The translations under genes were made by a program, and so were the position numbers. From Acidobacteriota bacterium (lineage in GTDB: Bacteria > Acidobacteriota > Terriglobia > Terriglobales > Acidobacteriaceae), in NCBI GenBank assembly GCA_021810625.1, contig JAJZIJ010000002.1, forward strand, positions 24,368-88,367: a stretch of 64,000 nucleotides of DNA, given 5' to 3'. Below the pieces are notes generated by a model. The model ran no database searches, was not told where the DNA came from, and saw nothing but the letters and a program-made list of their open reading frames with translations. This document shows positions 8,348 through 16,539 of this stretch, piece by piece (the stretch's first letter is position 1; every line of letters begins with the position of its first letter).

Positions 8348-9046
8348 TTAGCTTTTAAAGATTTGAGGCAACCTACTTTGAATGTATTTGGATGGGCCTG
8401 TCAATACGATGACCTGTGATCCGAACTGATTTCCATCTGCTCCCTTGATGGGCGATACAAATGATGCGTTGTACATCGACATTTTCCAAAGAGTAAGTTC
8501 AAGTGGAGCGTTGGCTTGCATTCCTTCATAAAAAAAGGTCTGGCATAAATTCATTTCGATATGATTGCTGGCTTTCATGTCAAAAAGCGAATTAACCAAA
8601 GGGATGCCGGCATCGGAAATAGTCGCCACTCTTGCTGTGCAGTCAGAGTTAAGCAAAATTTCCCAGTGATACCAAGCCAGCCCCTTTGCAATGTATATAA
8701 AGAGGCTTTCAAATTTCTCTGGATCAATTTGAATACTGGTACCCCGACTTGATTGCATAGATTGCAAAACCTCCTCACGTAGTTTCATATTTCTATGAAT
8801 TCGCTTCGGTATCATTGTTTGTAAATTGTGCTGGGCATCCGGGTGTTGACCTCCGAATGGCAGGATCGTAGTCAAATAATGCTCAAGACGAGACTTTTCA
8901 GAATTACACTCACCACAAGCTGGAACTTTAGGAAGATTATCCCTATGTTGTTTCAAGAAAAATTCGCGTGCAACGACATGATCTGCCGTCGTAGAAGGCT
9001 CTTGGGCACAGTACACGCACGTTTTCCCCTTATACTTCTTGCTCAT
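8348..9046 (-). CDS. HNH endonuclease-like protein with uncharacterised C-terminal domain
   Basis: This 232-residue protein begins with a zinc-HNH pattern: C10-x2-C13, D22-H23, then C44-x2-C47 followed by N48 and K51, as in small HNH nucleases. The remaining 170 residues form a hydrophobic/aromatic domain (about 100-232) that I do not recognise. The gene is visibly AT-richer than its neighbours murB and the bacilliredoxin, uses many codons rare here (ATA, TTT, AAT), and stands alone, all signs of recent acquisition. No ribosome-binding site is seen before the ATG at 9046; the start codon lies inside a 12-bp palindrome. A defence role is possible but only inferred. Confidence 0.7.
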   Translation of the reverse strand: MSKKYKGKTCVYCAQEPSTTADHVVAREFFLKQHRDNLPKVPACGECNSEKSRLEHYLTTILPFGGQHPDAQHNLQTMIPKRIHRNMKLREEVLQSMQSSRGTSIQIDPEKFESLFIYIAKGLAWYHWEILLNSDCTARVATISDAGIPLVNSLFDMKASNHIEMNLCQTFFYEGMQANAPLELTLWKMSMYNASFVSPIKGADGNQFGSQVIVLTGPSKYIQSRLPQIFKS

Positions 9047-9052
9047 ATGAGC
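9041..9052. promoter_or_regulatory. Perfect palindrome over the HNH gene start codon
   Basis: GCTCATATGAGC is a perfect 12-bp palindrome covering the start codon of the HNH-like gene. It could be an operator for self-repression or a coincidence of the Met-Ser codons. Confidence 0.35.
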
Positions 9053-9154
9053 AGTTTAGCCTCAATCAATCAGTCATGCGCTATACAATAAGCTATGTGA
9101 GTCCAGCGGCCCAGCCGCATGATTCTTGCAATCGTTCCCGGAGGAGCAGGCACA

Positions 9155-9580
9155 ATGTACCCAGAGATTATGGTTATTCCCATGCGCGAGGAACTGACTC
9201 GCGCTGGCATCAAGGAAACTCGCACCGCCGCCGAAGTGGACGCAGCCGTTGCCCAGCCCGGTACGACGCTGCTCGTTGTCAACTCCATCTGCGGATGCGC
9301 CGCTGGCAAGATGCGCCCCGGCGTCCGTTTGGCGCTGCAACACACCACGCGGCCTGATCAAGCCATCACCGTTTTTGCCGGACAGGATCGTGAGGCCACA
9401 GAGAAGGCGCGCAGCTACTTTGTCGGACAGCCGCCGAGTTCGCCCGCCGTGGCCCTGCTGCGCGATGGCAAGCTGGTCTATCTGATGCAGCGCTCGTCCA
9501 TTGAGACATCGACCGCGCCTGCCATTGCACAGGAATTGACCCGCGCCTTCGACGAGTTCTGCTCCAAGACCACAGCGTAA
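9155..9580 (+). CDS. Bacilliredoxin, BrxA/BrxB (YphP/YqiW) family
   Basis: This 141-residue protein starts MYPEIMVIPMREELT, the hallmark N-terminus of the BrxA/BrxB family, and has the CGC active site at residues 46-48 (NSICGCAAGK). Family members remove bacillithiol from mixed disulfides in Firmicutes; in acidobacteria the thiol partner is uncertain. I chose the ATG at 9155 because GGAGGAG precedes it and the family starts exactly there; an in-frame ATG at 9119 adds 12 unconserved residues. It stands alone between the HNH gene and the DUF885 gene. Confidence 0.88.
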   Translation: MYPEIMVIPMREELTRAGIKETRTAAEVDAAVAQPGTTLLVVNSICGCAAGKMRPGVRLALQHTTRPDQAITVFAGQDREATEKARSYFVGQPPSSPAVALLRDGKLVYLMQRSSIETSTAPAIAQELTRAFDEFCSKTTA

Positions 9581-9643
9581 TTTTTCGGAATAGCCGTGCT
9601 GCTCTCTTTGCGGTCAGAGTGGCGCGGCCATTACACTCAGGTC

Positions 9644-11563
9644 ATGTATTGTGCATCTCGCTTCCGCATCCGCGTGGCCTGTCGCGCGCTTCTGTTCGTT
9701 TTTCTCCTGAGCAGCTTTGCGCGTTGGGGTACGGCGCAATCCAAATCCGCGCAATCCAAATCCGCGCAATCCACCCCTGCCCAGCCAGCCGCGCCGCTCG
9801 CGCCCGTCGCCGACCGTCTCCGCGACCTGAACGCCATCTTCCACGACTACTGGCAGGACAAGCTGAAGCACGATCCGGAGTTTGCCTCCACCATCGGCGA
9901 TCATCGTTATGACGATCAACTCTCCGACTACTCCGTGGATGCCTATAACGACGCAACGGCGCGGGGATTTCGGTTCCTCAAACGACTTGGCGCCATCGAC
10001 ACCACGGGCATGAGTGACGAAGATCGCCTGAGCAAGCGCCTGCTGGTACACGACCTGGTCGATCAGCAGGAGGAGTCCATCTGCAAACCCTGGCAGACAC
10101 CCGTCACGCAGATGAACGGCCTGCCCACCGATCTGCCCGCGCTGGTGGAGACGCTCTCTTTTCGCACCGTGGATGACTACGACCACTACGTCACCCGTCT
10201 CCGCGCTGTGCCTCATGCCTTCTACCAGATCAGCTATGACATGGAACTTGGCGCGGAGCAGCACAATACGGAACCAAAATATCTGATGGAAAAAGTGCTG
10301 GCGCAGGTAAACGCCCTGGCCGCCGAGAAGCCGGAAGACACGCCCTTTGCCGCGCCGCTTCAGCACTTCCCTGCCAGCATCGCCGCCGCACAGCAGTCCG
10401 AGATTCGTGACGCCGTTTTGACAGCCATACGCGCGCAGGTGCTGCCAGCCTATGCGCACTTTGCCAAGTTTCTGACGGGCGTTTATATCCCCGCTGCGCG
10501 CATGGATCCCGGCATGGAGGCCACGCGCAACGGCGATGCTTGCTACGCCTATCTAGTGCGCCACAACACAACCACTGACCTGACGCCGACGCAGATTCAC
10601 GAACTCGGCCTGCAACAGATGGCGCGGATCGAACCAAAGATGTTGGCGCTGGCGCATTCGCTCGGTTATGCGGATTTGAAGACCTTTCGCGCCGCGCTTG
10701 CCGCCAATTCCAAGGAACACGCGCAGTCTGGCCAGCAGTTGATTACTCTCTACCAACATTATGTGACGCAGATGCAGGCCAAGCTCCCTACAATGTTTAA
10801 CAAACTGCCGCAGGAGAAATTGGTCGTGGTACCGATGACCGCTGCCGGAGCCTCCGATCAGGTGCCCGCTGATTATCAGCCCGGCACGCCGGATGGCTCG
10901 CGCCCCGGATGGATTCGCGTGAACACTTTCGACGCGCAAAAACGTCTGCTCACAACCGTCGAGGCCATCGCGTACCACGAAGGCGTTCCCGGCCATCATT
11001 TGCAAATTTCGCTGGCGCAGGAGAACACCCATCTTCCAGAGTTTCGCCGCTTTGAGGAGTACACCGCATACGTGGAAGGCTGGGCGCTCTACAGCGAGCA
11101 ACTGGGCAAGGAGGCGGGCTTCTACACCGATCCCTACAGCGAATATGGCCGCCTGGAAGATGAGATGTGGCGCGCCACGCGGCTGGTTGTCGATACCGGA
11201 ATCCACTCTCAGCACTGGACACGAGAGCAGATGGTGCAATACTTTCACGACCACACCGGACTCGACGACCTGACCATTGAGGAAGAAGTTGACCGCTACA
11301 TTGCATGGCCCGGACAGGCGTTGGCCTATGAAGTCGGCGATCTGGAAATTCTAAAATTACGCGCCGAGGCGCAACAGGCTTTGGGTAGCCGCTTCGACCT
11401 TCGCGCCTTTCACGATGAGATACTCGACGCAGGAGCCTTGCCGCTGGACATCCTGCAACCTCGCGTGGAAGCGTGGATCGCCGCGCAGAAAAAGGTCGTA
11501 GCCGTCTCTGGTTCCGGCCCTAATTCCGGTTCAACAGCCGCCGCGCCTTTGGCTTCGCGCTGA
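9644..11563 (+). CDS. DUF885 family exported peptidase-like protein
   Basis: This 639-residue protein has an N-terminal signal segment ending near WGTAQ. The C-terminal half carries the DUF885 metal motif HEGVPGHH (near residue 446) with the downstream acidic helix (EGWALYSEQLG), which resembles a zinc carboxypeptidase-type site. Just after the signal peptide is a short Ser-Lys-Ala-Gln repeat encoded by 15-bp tandem copies. A GTG at 9596 would add 16 residues before the signal peptide; I prefer the ATG at 9644. DUF885 proteins are abundant in Acidobacteriota and are probably periplasmic peptidases; the substrate is unknown. Confidence 0.87.
   Translation: MYCASRFRIRVACRALLFVFLLSSFARWGTAQSKSAQSKSAQSTPAQPAAPLAPVADRLRDLNAIFHDYWQDKLKHDPEFASTIGDHRYDDQLSDYSVDAYNDATARGFRFLKRLGAIDTTGMSDEDRLSKRLLVHDLVDQQEESICKPWQTPVTQMNGLPTDLPALVETLSFRTVDDYDHYVTRLRAVPHAFYQISYDMELGAEQHNTEPKYLMEKVLAQVNALAAEKPEDTPFAAPLQHFPASIAAAQQSEIRDAVLTAIRAQVLPAYAHFAKFLTGVYIPAARMDPGMEATRNGDACYAYLVRHNTTTDLTPTQIHELGLQQMARIEPKMLALAHSLGYADLKTFRAALAANSKEHAQSGQQLITLYQHYVTQMQAKLPTMFNKLPQEKLVVVPMTAAGASDQVPADYQPGTPDGSRPGWIRVNTFDAQKRLLTTVEAIAYHEGVPGHHLQISLAQENTHLPEFRRFEEYTAYVEGWALYSEQLGKEAGFYTDPYSEYGRLEDEMWRATRLVVDTGIHSQHWTREQMVQYFHDHTGLDDLTIEEEVDRYIAWPGQALAYEVGDLEILKLRAEAQQALGSRFDLRAFHDEILDAGALPLDILQPRVEAWIAAQKKVVAVSGSGPNSGSTAAAPLASR
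9734..9773 (+). repeat. 15-bp tandem repeat in the DUF885 gene
   Basis: The unit gcgcaatccaaatcc occurs at 9734-9748 and 9749-9763, followed by a partial third copy. It is in frame (15 = 5 codons) and lies in the linker after the signal peptide, where length changes would be tolerated. Confidence 0.85.
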
Positions 11564-11597
11564 CATTCTGTATGTTTGTAAAGATAAGGAGCATCCT

Positions 11598-12458
11598 TTG
11601 ACCGATATCGACGCAACCTTCATCGAAGAAACCGTAAAAGCCTCATTCCCCGATACCACTGTGGCCATTCTGGGCGCGGGAAAGATGGGCGGCCTGCTGC
11701 TTCAGGCATTTTTGAAAAATCATCTCTTCGCCCCGGAGCATCTCCACGCCACCGTGCAGCATGAGGAGCGCTCCATTGCGCTCTCCGCGCAGTATGGCGT
11801 GGATGTCAGCACTGACAACGTGGCGGCGGCGAAGGCCAGCGATCTTATTCTGCTCGGCGTCAAGCCGATTCAGGTTAAAGATGTTGTCCAGCAGATTCGC
11901 CCTGCGCTCCGGCCTAAAAAGCTGCTCATCTCCTTTGCCGCGTCTGTAAAAACTCGCGCCATTGAAGAGGCGGCGGGCATGGACATTGCCGTCATCCGCG
12001 CCATGCCCAACACTCCGTCCATGCTGGGCGCGGGCATTGCCGCGCTCTGTCGCGGACGCTTCGTCACCGACGAGCAGATGGCGCTGGCCTCGCGTGTCTT
12101 TGAATCCATCGGGCGCACCGTCTTCGTCGATGAAAAGCACATGGACGCCGTCACGGGACTCTCCGCCAGCGGCCCCGCGTTTATCTACATCATTCTGGAA
12201 TCGCTGGCCGAGGCGGGCGTCAAAGTCGGCTTGCCCCGCGATATCGCCACGTTGCTGGCCGCGCAGACTACCTACGGCGCGGCGCGGATGGTGCTCGAAA
12301 CGGGCTATCATCCTGCGTTGCTCAAGGATGCCGTTACCACTCCGGCAGGCTGCACCATCGACGGCATTTTGGAGTTGGAAGAAGGCGGCCTGCGCGTGAC
12401 GCTCATCAAAGCCGTGATGCGCGCCGCCGAACGCGCCAAAGAACTGGCAGAAGGTTGA
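11598..12458 (+). CDS. proC: Pyrroline-5-carboxylate reductase
   Basis: This 286-residue enzyme reduces pyrroline-5-carboxylate to proline with NAD(P)H. The Rossmann motif GAGKMGG is at residues 26-32, and the C-terminal signature (KDAVTTPAGCTIDGI, near 243-257) is the ProC family signature. It starts at TTG 11598, preceded by AAGGAG at a good spacing. It lies downstream of the DUF885 gene with a 34-base gap and upstream of a CAAGCC hairpin. The length is normal or slightly long. Confidence 0.95.
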   Translation: MTDIDATFIEETVKASFPDTTVAILGAGKMGGLLLQAFLKNHLFAPEHLHATVQHEERSIALSAQYGVDVSTDNVAAAKASDLILLGVKPIQVKDVVQQIRPALRPKKLLISFAASVKTRAIEEAAGMDIAVIRAMPNTPSMLGAGIAALCRGRFVTDEQMALASRVFESIGRTVFVDEKHMDAVTGLSASGPAFIYIILESLAEAGVKVGLPRDIATLLAAQTTYGAARMVLETGYHPALLKDAVTTPAGCTIDGILELEEGGLRVTLIKAVMRAAERAKELAEG

Positions 12459-12502
12459 AGGCAGGCGGCATACATGAATCTGTCATTCCGAGCGGCGGGT
12501 GC

Positions 12503-12533
12503 CCCATTCAAGCCTTCCTTTGGCTTGAGTGGG
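12503..12533. repeat. Palindromic intergenic repeat (CAAGCC hairpin), copy 2
   Basis: The arms 12503-12514 (cccattcaagcc) and 12522-12533 (ggcttgagtggg) form a 12-bp stem with one wobble. It follows proC and precedes ctaA on the same strand, and is preceded by the same GGGTGCC string as the other copies. Confidence 0.75.
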
Positions 12534-12571
12534 ATGAGCATCTACGGGAATCTTTGTCTGCGAACCCAGCG

Positions 12572-13531
12572 ATGAACGCACACCCCACAAACACCGCGAA
12601 TCCGCCCATCCCCGCCGCGCTGCGTCGCTTCGGCTGGTTTGTCCTTGCGTATAACGTTCTGGTTGTTCTTTGGGGAGCGGTCGTTCGCGCCACTGGTTCC
12701 GGCGCAGGTTGCGGAGCGCACTGGCCGCTCTGCAATGGCGTGGTGATTCCGCAAGCGCCGCAGTTTCACACTATCGTCGAGTTTACGCATCGCCTGATGA
12801 GTGGCGCGACGCTGCTTCTCGTTCTGGCGCTGCTTGTCTGGGCGGTTCGCGCAACCCGCAAAGGCGATCTGGCGCGATGGGCCGCCGTGGCTTCGATGGT
12901 ACTCACGTTCAATGAAGCGTTGCTCGGCGCTCTGCTGGTGCTGCTGCGCTTGGTCGCGCACAATCAATCGGCGGCACGCGGAGTTTATCTTGCCTTTCAC
13001 TTCGCCAATACGCTGTTGCTTCTCGGCAGTCTCGCGCTTACAGCGGAGTTTCTCAGCCGTCCACGCGCGCGCATCACCACCGGACTGCGCCACGGTGCGC
13101 AGCTTATTCCGGCATTGGGCCTGCTGTCTACGATGATGGTCGGCATCAGCGGCTCGCTGGCCGCGCTGGGCGATACGTTATATCCGGCGACGTCTCTGGC
13201 TGGCGCGATGCAACAGGATTTTTCCACCACCAGTTCCCTGCTGCTGCGCCTGCGCTGGATGCACCCGGCCAGCGCTCTGCTTGCCGGAGCCTTTATCGCC
13301 TGGCTACTGGCGCAAACGTTGCGTCACGCGGCACCGCAAAACAATCGCAAGCTGGCTCTAGCTGTCTTAACGCTGCTGCTGACGCAATATGCCGTGGGCA
13401 CAATGAACATCCTTCTGCTTGCGCCCATTTGGATTCAGATTGTGCATCTGCTCTTGGCCGATCTTCTTTGGATATGCCTCGTTCTCCTGACGGCGCGTTT
13501 CTGCCTGACGCAGCGATCCTCGGCTACCTGA
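12572..13531 (+). CDS. ctaA: Heme A synthase (CtaA/COX15 family)
   Basis: This 319-residue integral membrane protein has about eight hydrophobic segments and the CtaA N-terminal signature RATGSGAGCGAHWPLCNG, whose two cysteines (C47 and C54) form the regulatory pair in the first periplasmic loop. The heme-ligand motif EFTHRLMSG (E70, H73) follows, and a second set of histidines lies in LAFHFANT and the C-terminal half. It oxidises heme O to heme A for aa3-type oxidases. An open frame back to 12455 runs through the intergenic hairpin, so I chose the ATG at 12572. No oxidase genes are in view. Confidence 0.9.
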   Translation: MNAHPTNTANPPIPAALRRFGWFVLAYNVLVVLWGAVVRATGSGAGCGAHWPLCNGVVIPQAPQFHTIVEFTHRLMSGATLLLVLALLVWAVRATRKGDLARWAAVASMVLTFNEALLGALLVLLRLVAHNQSAARGVYLAFHFANTLLLLGSLALTAEFLSRPRARITTGLRHGAQLIPALGLLSTMMVGISGSLAALGDTLYPATSLAGAMQQDFSTTSSLLLRLRWMHPASALLAGAFIAWLLAQTLRHAAPQNNRKLALAVLTLLLTQYAVGTMNILLLAPIWIQIVHLLLADLLWICLVLLTARFCLTQRSSAT

Positions 13532-13553
13532 GAAAATTTCTAAATCCGGGTGC

Positions 13554-13579
13554 CCCATCCTCGCCGCAGCGAGGGTGGG
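13554..13579. repeat. Intergenic hairpin related to the CAAGCC family
   Basis: cccatcctcgc and gcgagggtggg (13554-13564 and 13569-13579) pair over 11 bases with one wobble around CGCA. It carries the same GGGTGCCCC lead-in as the CAAGCC hairpins but a different stem interior, so it looks like a sister family. It could also terminate ctaA. Confidence 0.6.
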
Positions 13580-13633
13580 ATAAAAAGCTGGGTTGAATCG
13601 GAGGCAGTCGTGTCGGGAACGTACCGTATCCAT

Positions 13634-13664
13634 CCCACTCAAGCCAAAAGAAGGCTTGAATGGG
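13634..13664. repeat. Palindromic intergenic repeat (CAAGCC hairpin), copy 3, inverted
   Basis: cccactcaagcc (13634-13645) and ggcttgaatggg (13653-13664) form a 12-bp stem with one wobble. Here the GGGGCACCC flank is on the right, so this copy is inverted relative to copies 1, 2 and 4. Confidence 0.75.
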
Positions 13665-13674
13665 GCACCCGGCC

Positions 13675-13714
13675 TGTAGATGGTCAAGAGGTTATTCCTC
13701 TTCCGAGGGAAGAT
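13675..13714. mobile_element. Relic of an insertion-sequence end (IS481-like), copy 2
   Basis: TGTAGATGGTCAAGAGG followed by the AGAGG/CCTCT fold-back repeats the sequence at 1814. It directly joins AGATCACAGGT and the next CAAGCC hairpin, giving a compact composite element of about 80 bp. Confidence 0.45.
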
Positions 13715-13722
13715 CACAGGTA

Positions 13723-13755
13723 CCCTATTCAAGCCTGTTTTTGGCTTGAATAGGG
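13723..13755. repeat. Palindromic intergenic repeat (CAAGCC hairpin), copy 4
   Basis: ccctattcaagcc (13723-13735) and ggcttgaataggg (13743-13755) form a perfect 13-bp stem. The change in both arms relative to copy 1 (cccca to cccta, tgggg to taggg) is compensatory, which suggests selection on the hairpin. It lies just downstream of the tRNA-Leu 3' end. Confidence 0.8.
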
Positions 13756-13771
13756 AGAAGCCCCCATTTGT

Positions 13772-13858
13772 TGGTGCCCGGAGGGGGACTTGAACCCCCA
13801 CGACCTTGCGATCTGCGGATTTTAAGTCCGCTGCGTCTGCCTATTCCGCCATCCGGGC
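13772..13858 (-). tRNA. tRNA-Leu (anticodon UAA)
   Basis: The minus strand folds into a class II tRNA. The acceptor GCCCGGA pairs with TCCGGGC, followed by discriminator A and an encoded CCA. The anticodon stem GCGGA/TCCGC encloses CTTAAAA, giving anticodon TAA. A long variable arm and a T-arm (GGGGG TTCAAGT CCCCC) are present. About 87 nt including CCA. Confidence 0.96.
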
Positions 13859-13928
13859 CGCATTGCGGCACAGTTACGCTCTGATTCTATATCGAAGCGC
13901 AACGGAGAATGGACAGGCTCTCCGCCCT

Positions 13929-15335
13929 TCAATCGTTGGGAACGCTGGACTCGTCGCCCTTGAAGGGATTTTCAAAGCGAGTGAACTCGGAGAGATACAG
14001 CAGATGCACGGAACCCGTCGGGCCGTTGCGCTGCTTGGCAATGATGATCTCGGCCTTGCCTTTGCTCTCCGGGTCTTCCTCGCCGCTCTCGTCGCGGCTG
14101 TAGTAGCTTTCGCGGTGGATGAAGGCCACTACGTCGGCATCCTGTTCAATCGAGCCGGACTCGCGCAGATCGGAGAGCATGGGCCGCTTGTCGCCGCCAC
14201 GCTGCTCGCTGGCGCGGCTCAACTGCGAGAGCGCAATCACCGGCACGCGCAACTCCTTGGCCAGAGCTTTCAGGCCACGCGAGACAGCGGAGACCTCCTG
14301 CGTGCGATTCTCATATCGGCGGCTGTTTGGCCCGGACGCGCCGCCAGACATCAACTGCAAATAGTCGATGACCACCAGATCAAGCTGGCCCTCCTGCTGA
14401 CGCAAACGGCGCGCCTTGGCCCGCATCTCGGCCAGAGAAATGCTTGGGGTGTCGTCGATGAACATGCGCGCCTCAGCCAACTGCGCCAGCGCGCCCACCA
14501 GTTTGTCGCGATCTTCCCGCGTCAAAAATCCGGTCTGGATGTGCCGCATATTCACAAATGCCTGCGAGGCCAACATGCGCCGCAGCAGCGCTTCCTTCGA
14601 CATTTCCAGCGAGAAGATGCCCACCACCTTGCCGCCACGCACCGCGGCATTCTGCGCAATGTTGATGGCCCAGGCCGTCTTGCCCATCGACGGACGCGCC
14701 GCCAATATGAATAGCTCCGAGGGTTGCAGCCCGCTCGTCATGCGGTCAAAGTCCTGGTAGTGCGTGGCCAGTCCCGTGACCTCGCGGCCTTCCTTGTACA
14801 AATTGTCAATCGAGCCGAAGGAGCTGCGAACAATCTCTGGAATGCTGGAAAATCCCTGCGTGATGCCGCGCTCGGAGACCTCAAGCAGCGCCGATTCGGT
14901 TGCGTTCAGCACCTCCAGCGCGTCCTCGCTCTGGTCGCTGGCGCGGGTCAGCGCCGTCGAGCAGATGCCCATCAACTGCCGCAGCAAAGATTTATCTTTG
15001 ACGATGCGAACGTAATCCTCAATGCTGAGGCGGCGGGGAAGATTTTCCGTCAGACTGAACAGGTAGGCGCGGTTGCCAATGGATTCCAACTCGCGTCGGC
15101 GCTCCAGTTCCTCGCTCAGCGTGATGATGTCCACGGCGCGGCCCGCATCGACCAGCTCGCCCATGCGCGCGAAAATTTTGCGGTGCGAGTCGAGCGAGAA
15201 GTCCTCTGCGCTCAGGCGCTCAGCGGCCTCGCTGTAGGCGGCGTTGTCCAGCAGAATCGCGCCCAGAATCGTGCGCTCCGCATCCACGCTCGCGGGCAGT
15301 CCGCGTTCCAGCGCGAAATCGGGAGCTGTGGCCAT
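13929..15335 (-). CDS. dnaB: Replicative DNA helicase
   Basis: This 468-residue protein has the DnaB N-terminal domain (residues about 15-115, LERGLPASVDAERTILGAIL) and the RecA-like C-terminal helicase domain with Walker A ARPSMGKT (213-220) and the DnaB-specific IDYLQLM segment near 325-331. It unwinds DNA at the replication fork as a hexamer. The length is normal with no intein. The ATG at 15335 is the only good start. It is alone, upstream of tRNA-Leu on the same strand. Confidence 0.96.
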   Translation of the reverse strand: MATAPDFALERGLPASVDAERTILGAILLDNAAYSEAAERLSAEDFSLDSHRKIFARMGELVDAGRAVDIITLSEELERRRELESIGNRAYLFSLTENLPRRLSIEDYVRIVKDKSLLRQLMGICSTALTRASDQSEDALEVLNATESALLEVSERGITQGFSSIPEIVRSSFGSIDNLYKEGREVTGLATHYQDFDRMTSGLQPSELFILAARPSMGKTAWAINIAQNAAVRGGKVVGIFSLEMSKEALLRRMLASQAFVNMRHIQTGFLTREDRDKLVGALAQLAEARMFIDDTPSISLAEMRAKARRLRQQEGQLDLVVIDYLQLMSGGASGPNSRRYENRTQEVSAVSRGLKALAKELRVPVIALSQLSRASEQRGGDKRPMLSDLRESGSIEQDADVVAFIHRESYYSRDESGEEDPESKGKAEIIIAKQRNGPTGSVHLLYLSEFTRFENPFKGDESSVPND

Positions 15336-15503
15336 GCCACCAGTGTAGTCGGGGCCTCTGTGGACAGGTGTGGAGAACTGGCCCTAAAAAATCTCCCTTT
15401 TCTTATGTTGCATTTGCGCGAGTGTTGCTCACGGAGACCCCACTACCGCGTCTCTTTCTGTATATGATGAACGCAGTTCTTTTGTTTTGAGGTTTCCCTT
15501 CCC

Positions 15504-16097
15504 ATGTATCGCCGTTTCTTTCGTAGTTGCCTCTGTACCCTCCGTCTTCTTCTCTGTGTCGCTCTGGGATTGGCGTTCGCGTCTGTCCCGCTGCGCGGCC
15601 AGGCAGCGCTGACAAACTCTGTTGCGTATCTTCCCTCCATCGACACGCCCTCGGACGAAGCTGCGCTCGAAGTTGCCGCCATGCAAAAGATCGCCGACCA
15701 ATGGGATGAGGCCGTGCAGCAGCACGATCCCTATGCGCTGGATCTGGTGCTGAGTCCCAAGCTGGTGGATATCTCCTCCGGCGGTCAAGTCACCCATCGC
15801 GATGAGTTGGTGGCGCTGGTCACGAAGAAAAAATCTCCCATTCGCGCGCTCAATCAAAAGGTATCCAGCGTGCGCGTTCTGGGGGATGTGGCCATTGTGA
15901 ACGGAACGTATGATGTTGCATTCCCCCCGGACGAGGAGCACCGCGCGCAAAAAGATGAAACGGGAGTCTACAGCCAGGTCTTTGAGCGGCTGAGCAACTC
16001 CTGGGTCTGCATTAACTCCCAGCGAACCGCGCTCGTGGCGGAGTCGGGCCATTCCGGCAGTAAGAAAAAGGATGTCCGCAGCACAGCGGCCTTTTGA
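15504..16097 (+). CDS. Exported NTF2-like (SnoaL/DUF4440-type) protein
   Basis: This 197-residue protein has a signal peptide ending near PLRGQA and an NTF2-like domain at about residues 55-180: an alpha helix with DQWDEAVQQHDPYALD, then beta strands with LSPKLVDISSGG and VLGDVAIVNGTYDV. These small cone-shaped folds bind or convert small molecules, but catalytic residues cannot be assigned. The ATG at 15504 follows a weak TGAGG. It is the last gene before the first tandem repeat array. Confidence 0.72.
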   Translation: MYRRFFRSCLCTLRLLLCVALGLAFASVPLRGQAALTNSVAYLPSIDTPSDEAALEVAAMQKIADQWDEAVQQHDPYALDLVLSPKLVDISSGGQVTHRDELVALVTKKKSPIRALNQKVSSVRVLGDVAIVNGTYDVAFPPDEEHRAQKDETGVYSQVFERLSNSWVCINSQRTALVAESGHSGSKKKDVRSTAAF

Positions 16098-16110
16098 GGT
16101 AAAAACGAGG

Positions 16111-16537
16111 CGTCATTCAAAATAGATCGCCACGTTGCGAGCTTCGGCATAAAAAACGAGGTGTCATTCTGAGGAGGTCGCCACAGCGACCGAGGAAGAA
16201 TCCAGACGGTGCTGGCGTGGAATAAACAGCATTTTCCCTGCGAAGATTCTCTGGATTCTTCGCTCCGCTGCGCTTCACTCAGAATGACGGCATTTGGGGG
16301 TGCGGGCAGTTCTGTGTCATTCAAAATGGATCGCCACGCTGCGAACTTCGGCATAAAAAACGAGGTGTCATTCTGAGGAGGTCGCCACAGCGACCAGAGC
16401 CTGCCCTGAGCGAAGCCGAAGGGAAGAATCCAGACGGTGCTGGCCTGGAACAAACAGCATCTTCCCTGCGAAGATTCTCTGGATTCTTCGCTCCGCTGCG
16501 CTTCACTCAGAATGACGGCGTTTGGGGGTGCGGAAGT
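16111..16537. repeat. Tandem repeat array 1 (about 2 units of 204-216 bp)
   Basis: This 442-bp stretch without a gene (16098-16539) is filled by two units beginning gcgtcattcaaaatagatcg and tgtcattcaaaatgg. Each unit contains a nested fold-back: gtcattctgag pairs with ctcagaatgac, and gaagaatccaga pairs with tctggattcttc. Units here carry an insert, gaggtcgccacagcgacc, absent from array 2. The second unit has a further GC-rich insert (about 16405-16425). The array ends at the stop codon of the seven-helix protein. Confidence 0.9.
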
Positions 16538-16539
16538 GT

